This document shows, in pieces, positions 15,527 to 16,357 of a DNA stretch of 16,357 nt. Numbering within the stretch: the first letter of the stretch is position 1; every line of letters begins with the position of its first letter. The DNA is from Syntrophomonadaceae bacterium (GTDB taxonomy: Bacteria; Bacillota; Dethiobacteria; DTU022). The stretch covers positions 1-16,357 of the forward strand of contig SKZS01000117.1 of assembly GCA_007127255.1 (NCBI GenBank), given 5' to 3'. The position numbers and the translations under genes were made by a program. The notes below the pieces were generated by a model. That model had not been told where the DNA came from, searched no databases, and saw nothing but the letters and a program-made list of their open reading frames with translations.

Positions 15527-15689
15527 TTATAGTCACTCCCGCTAAATATTTTCCTTCTGTGGATAATTAATGGGTATACCTAATTAAAACATGAAAATGG
15601 TTACGGGTAAATAGGCAAAGCTAACCTGGTAACCTTAAGAAGTACCTGTGCCGGCAGTATGCAGCACAAGAATAGTTTGCAAATTGACA

Positions 15690-15709
15690 GTGTTAAGAAA
15701 CCTTAACAC
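15690..15709. repeat. Perfect inverted repeat, possible operator
   Basis: GTGTTAAG-AAAC-CTTAACAC: two 8-base arms that are exact reverse complements around a 4-base centre. A TTGACA hexamer (15684-15689) abuts it, but no good -10 lies 17 bases further on. The size and symmetry suit a dimeric repressor or activator site upstream of the TAXI gene. The regulator is unknown. Confidence 0.5.
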
Positions 15710-15747
15710 AAACAAAGAATATGAGGCAGGAGTTATTAGTTCAAATG

Positions 15748-15777
15748 TTGAATTAGTTACAGCGCAGTTTGTAAAAT
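15748..15777 (+). promoter_or_regulatory. Candidate promoter for the TAXI receptor gene
   Basis: TTGAAT (15748-15753) and TAAAAT (15772-15777) are spaced 18 bases apart on the plus strand, giving a predicted start near 15784 and a leader of about 100 bases. Each hexamer is close to consensus, but AT-rich DNA gives such matches by chance, so this is moderate evidence. Confidence 0.4.
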
Positions 15778-15881
15778 TTGAAAATATAGAAGCAAGATCC
15801 AATAAGGGGGTGGAAAGGCGAAAACAAGATTGATAGTTAGGCCGGTTTTACTGGATAGTATTAATTAAAGGAGGGTCAAAA

Positions 15882-16357
15882 ATGAATAAGAGTAAGAATG
15901 TATTTGTACTGATGCTTTTGGCAGTGTTTTTGGTAAGCCTTTTTGCCGTAGCCGGGTGCGATGAAGCAGTGGAACCTGATGTGGACGAACCTGTTGATGA
16001 GGTAACCAGGATCAACATGGGAGCTGGCTGGGTAACCGGGGTTTATTATCCGCTGGCCGGGGCAATGTCCCGTATCGCTCACACCAGCATTGACAACATC
16101 TCTTTAACAGTCGAGTCCTCCGGCGCTTCAGCCGTGAACTCGAGAATGATCGGCAGCGGTGACCTCGATATGGCTATCGTCCAAAATGATGTTGCTTATT
16201 ACGCCTACTATGGTGAAGGCGAGGCTTTTGAAGGTAATCCTGTTGAAAATATGCGCGGCATGTTTGTTCTTTACCCTGAGCCGGTACAGTTGGTTGCTGC
16301 CGCTGATAGCGGCATTGAATCACCGGCCGATCTGGAAGGCAAGAGCGTAGCATTAGG
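15882..16357 (+). CDS. TAXI-family TRAP transporter solute receptor (partial, runs off the window)
   Basis: The first 158 codons of an extracytoplasmic solute-binding protein for a TRAP transporter. The N-terminus has a lysine-rich start, a hydrophobic core and a lipobox ending AVAGC (C26), so it should be a lipoprotein anchored outside the membrane. The mature part begins with an acidic spacer and then INMGAGWVTGVYYPLAGAMSRI, the hallmark of the TAXI group, followed by SGASAVNSRMIGSGDLDMAIVQNDVAYYAYYGEG and MRGMFVLYPEPVQLVA. The ligand cannot be told; TAXI receptors include glutamate/C4-dicarboxylate-type binders. The start is clear, with AAAGGAGGG six bases before ATG. The membrane subunit, usually a fused DctQM, would be expected just downstream, outside the window. 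Confidence 0.93.
   Translation, partial: MNKSKNVFVLMLLAVFLVSLFAVAGCDEAVEPDVDEPVDEVTRINMGAGWVTGVYYPLAGAMSRIAHTSIDNISLTVESSGASAVNSRMIGSGDLDMAIVQNDVAYYAYYGEGEAFEGNPVENMRGMFVLYPEPVQLVAAADSGIESPADLEGKSVAL

Larger units (their letters stand above)
15527..15881. other. Divergent intergenic region before the TAXI receptor gene
   Basis: 355 bases without a credible gene, between the minus-strand membrane protein and the plus-strand TAXI receptor. It holds a GGTATACC palindrome (15573-15580) in AT-rich flanks, a 6-bp inverted pair GGTTAC/GTAACC (15599-15604 and 15629-15634), a perfect 8-bp inverted repeat at 15690-15709 preceded by TTGACA, and a plausible promoter at 15748-15777. A 61-codon GTG-started frame at 15648-15833 has no recognisable content or ribosome site and is not called. 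Confidence 0.55.

Noticed and set aside
15684..15712. TTGACA at 15684 as part of a sigma-A promoter
   Set aside because: The bases 17 further on (CACAAA) are a poor -10, so only the inverted repeat is reported as a site.
15648..15833. 61-codon plus-strand frame starting with GTG
   Set aside because: No ribosome site, no recognisable protein pattern, and it overlaps the inverted repeat and the candidate promoter.
15876..16082. 68-codon minus-strand frame
   Set aside because: It is antisense to the clear TAXI receptor gene, whose signal peptide and conserved motifs explain this DNA.

Overview
This window reads as chromosomal DNA of an anaerobic Firmicute of the clostridial type; I cannot name the genus. 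The reasons are a classical T-box leader, Gram-positive style strong Shine-Dalgarno sequences, an EF-G-like second translocase, a dihydroxy-acid dehydratase that looks like the oxygen-labile iron-sulfur type, a biotin-dependent carboxyltransferase encoded without its biotin domain, and the start of a TAXI-type TRAP transporter receptor. I see no insertion sequence, phage gene, CRISPR array, tRNA or rRNA.

Layout. An ATP-grasp ligase gene (16-1215, +) ends at a likely bidirectional terminator (1413-1437) that it shares with a convergent EF-G-like GTPase gene (1464-3551, -). Everything from 1464 to 15526 is then on the minus strand. Read in the direction of transcription, the order is: a small membrane protein of DUF5673 type (15526-15002), gyrA (14906-12489), a pyruvate carboxylase subunit B/transcarboxylase 5S-like gene (12429-10924), a consensus sigma-A promoter and T-box leader (10854-10557), ilvE, ilvD, ilvB, ilvN, leuC and leuD (10524-3721), and finally the EF-G-like gene. 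At the right edge, after a 355-base divergent intergenic region, a TAXI receptor gene begins on the plus strand (15882) and runs out of the window.

How it works together. IlvBN makes acetolactate or acetohydroxybutyrate, IlvD dehydrates the dihydroxy acids, IlvE transaminates the keto acids, and LeuCD isomerises isopropylmalate. The pathway here is incomplete: ilvC (reductoisomerase), leuA and leuB are absent and must lie elsewhere if the cell makes valine, isoleucine and leucine. The T-box specifier, read by alignment with the known glyQS leader, is GUC (valine), so uncharged tRNA-Val should open the operon. IlvN keeps the Asn/Gly pair linked to valine feedback inhibition, so valine appears to be sensed at both the RNA and the protein level.

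No clearly new biological system is present. The points most worth a second look are the valine T-box on a gapped ilv-leu operon, a Val at the quinolone-determining position of GyrA, the orphan carboxyltransferase with an odd tail, an unassigned ATP-grasp ligase, a strong hairpin just before the EF-G-like gene, and several palindromes in intergenic DNA.
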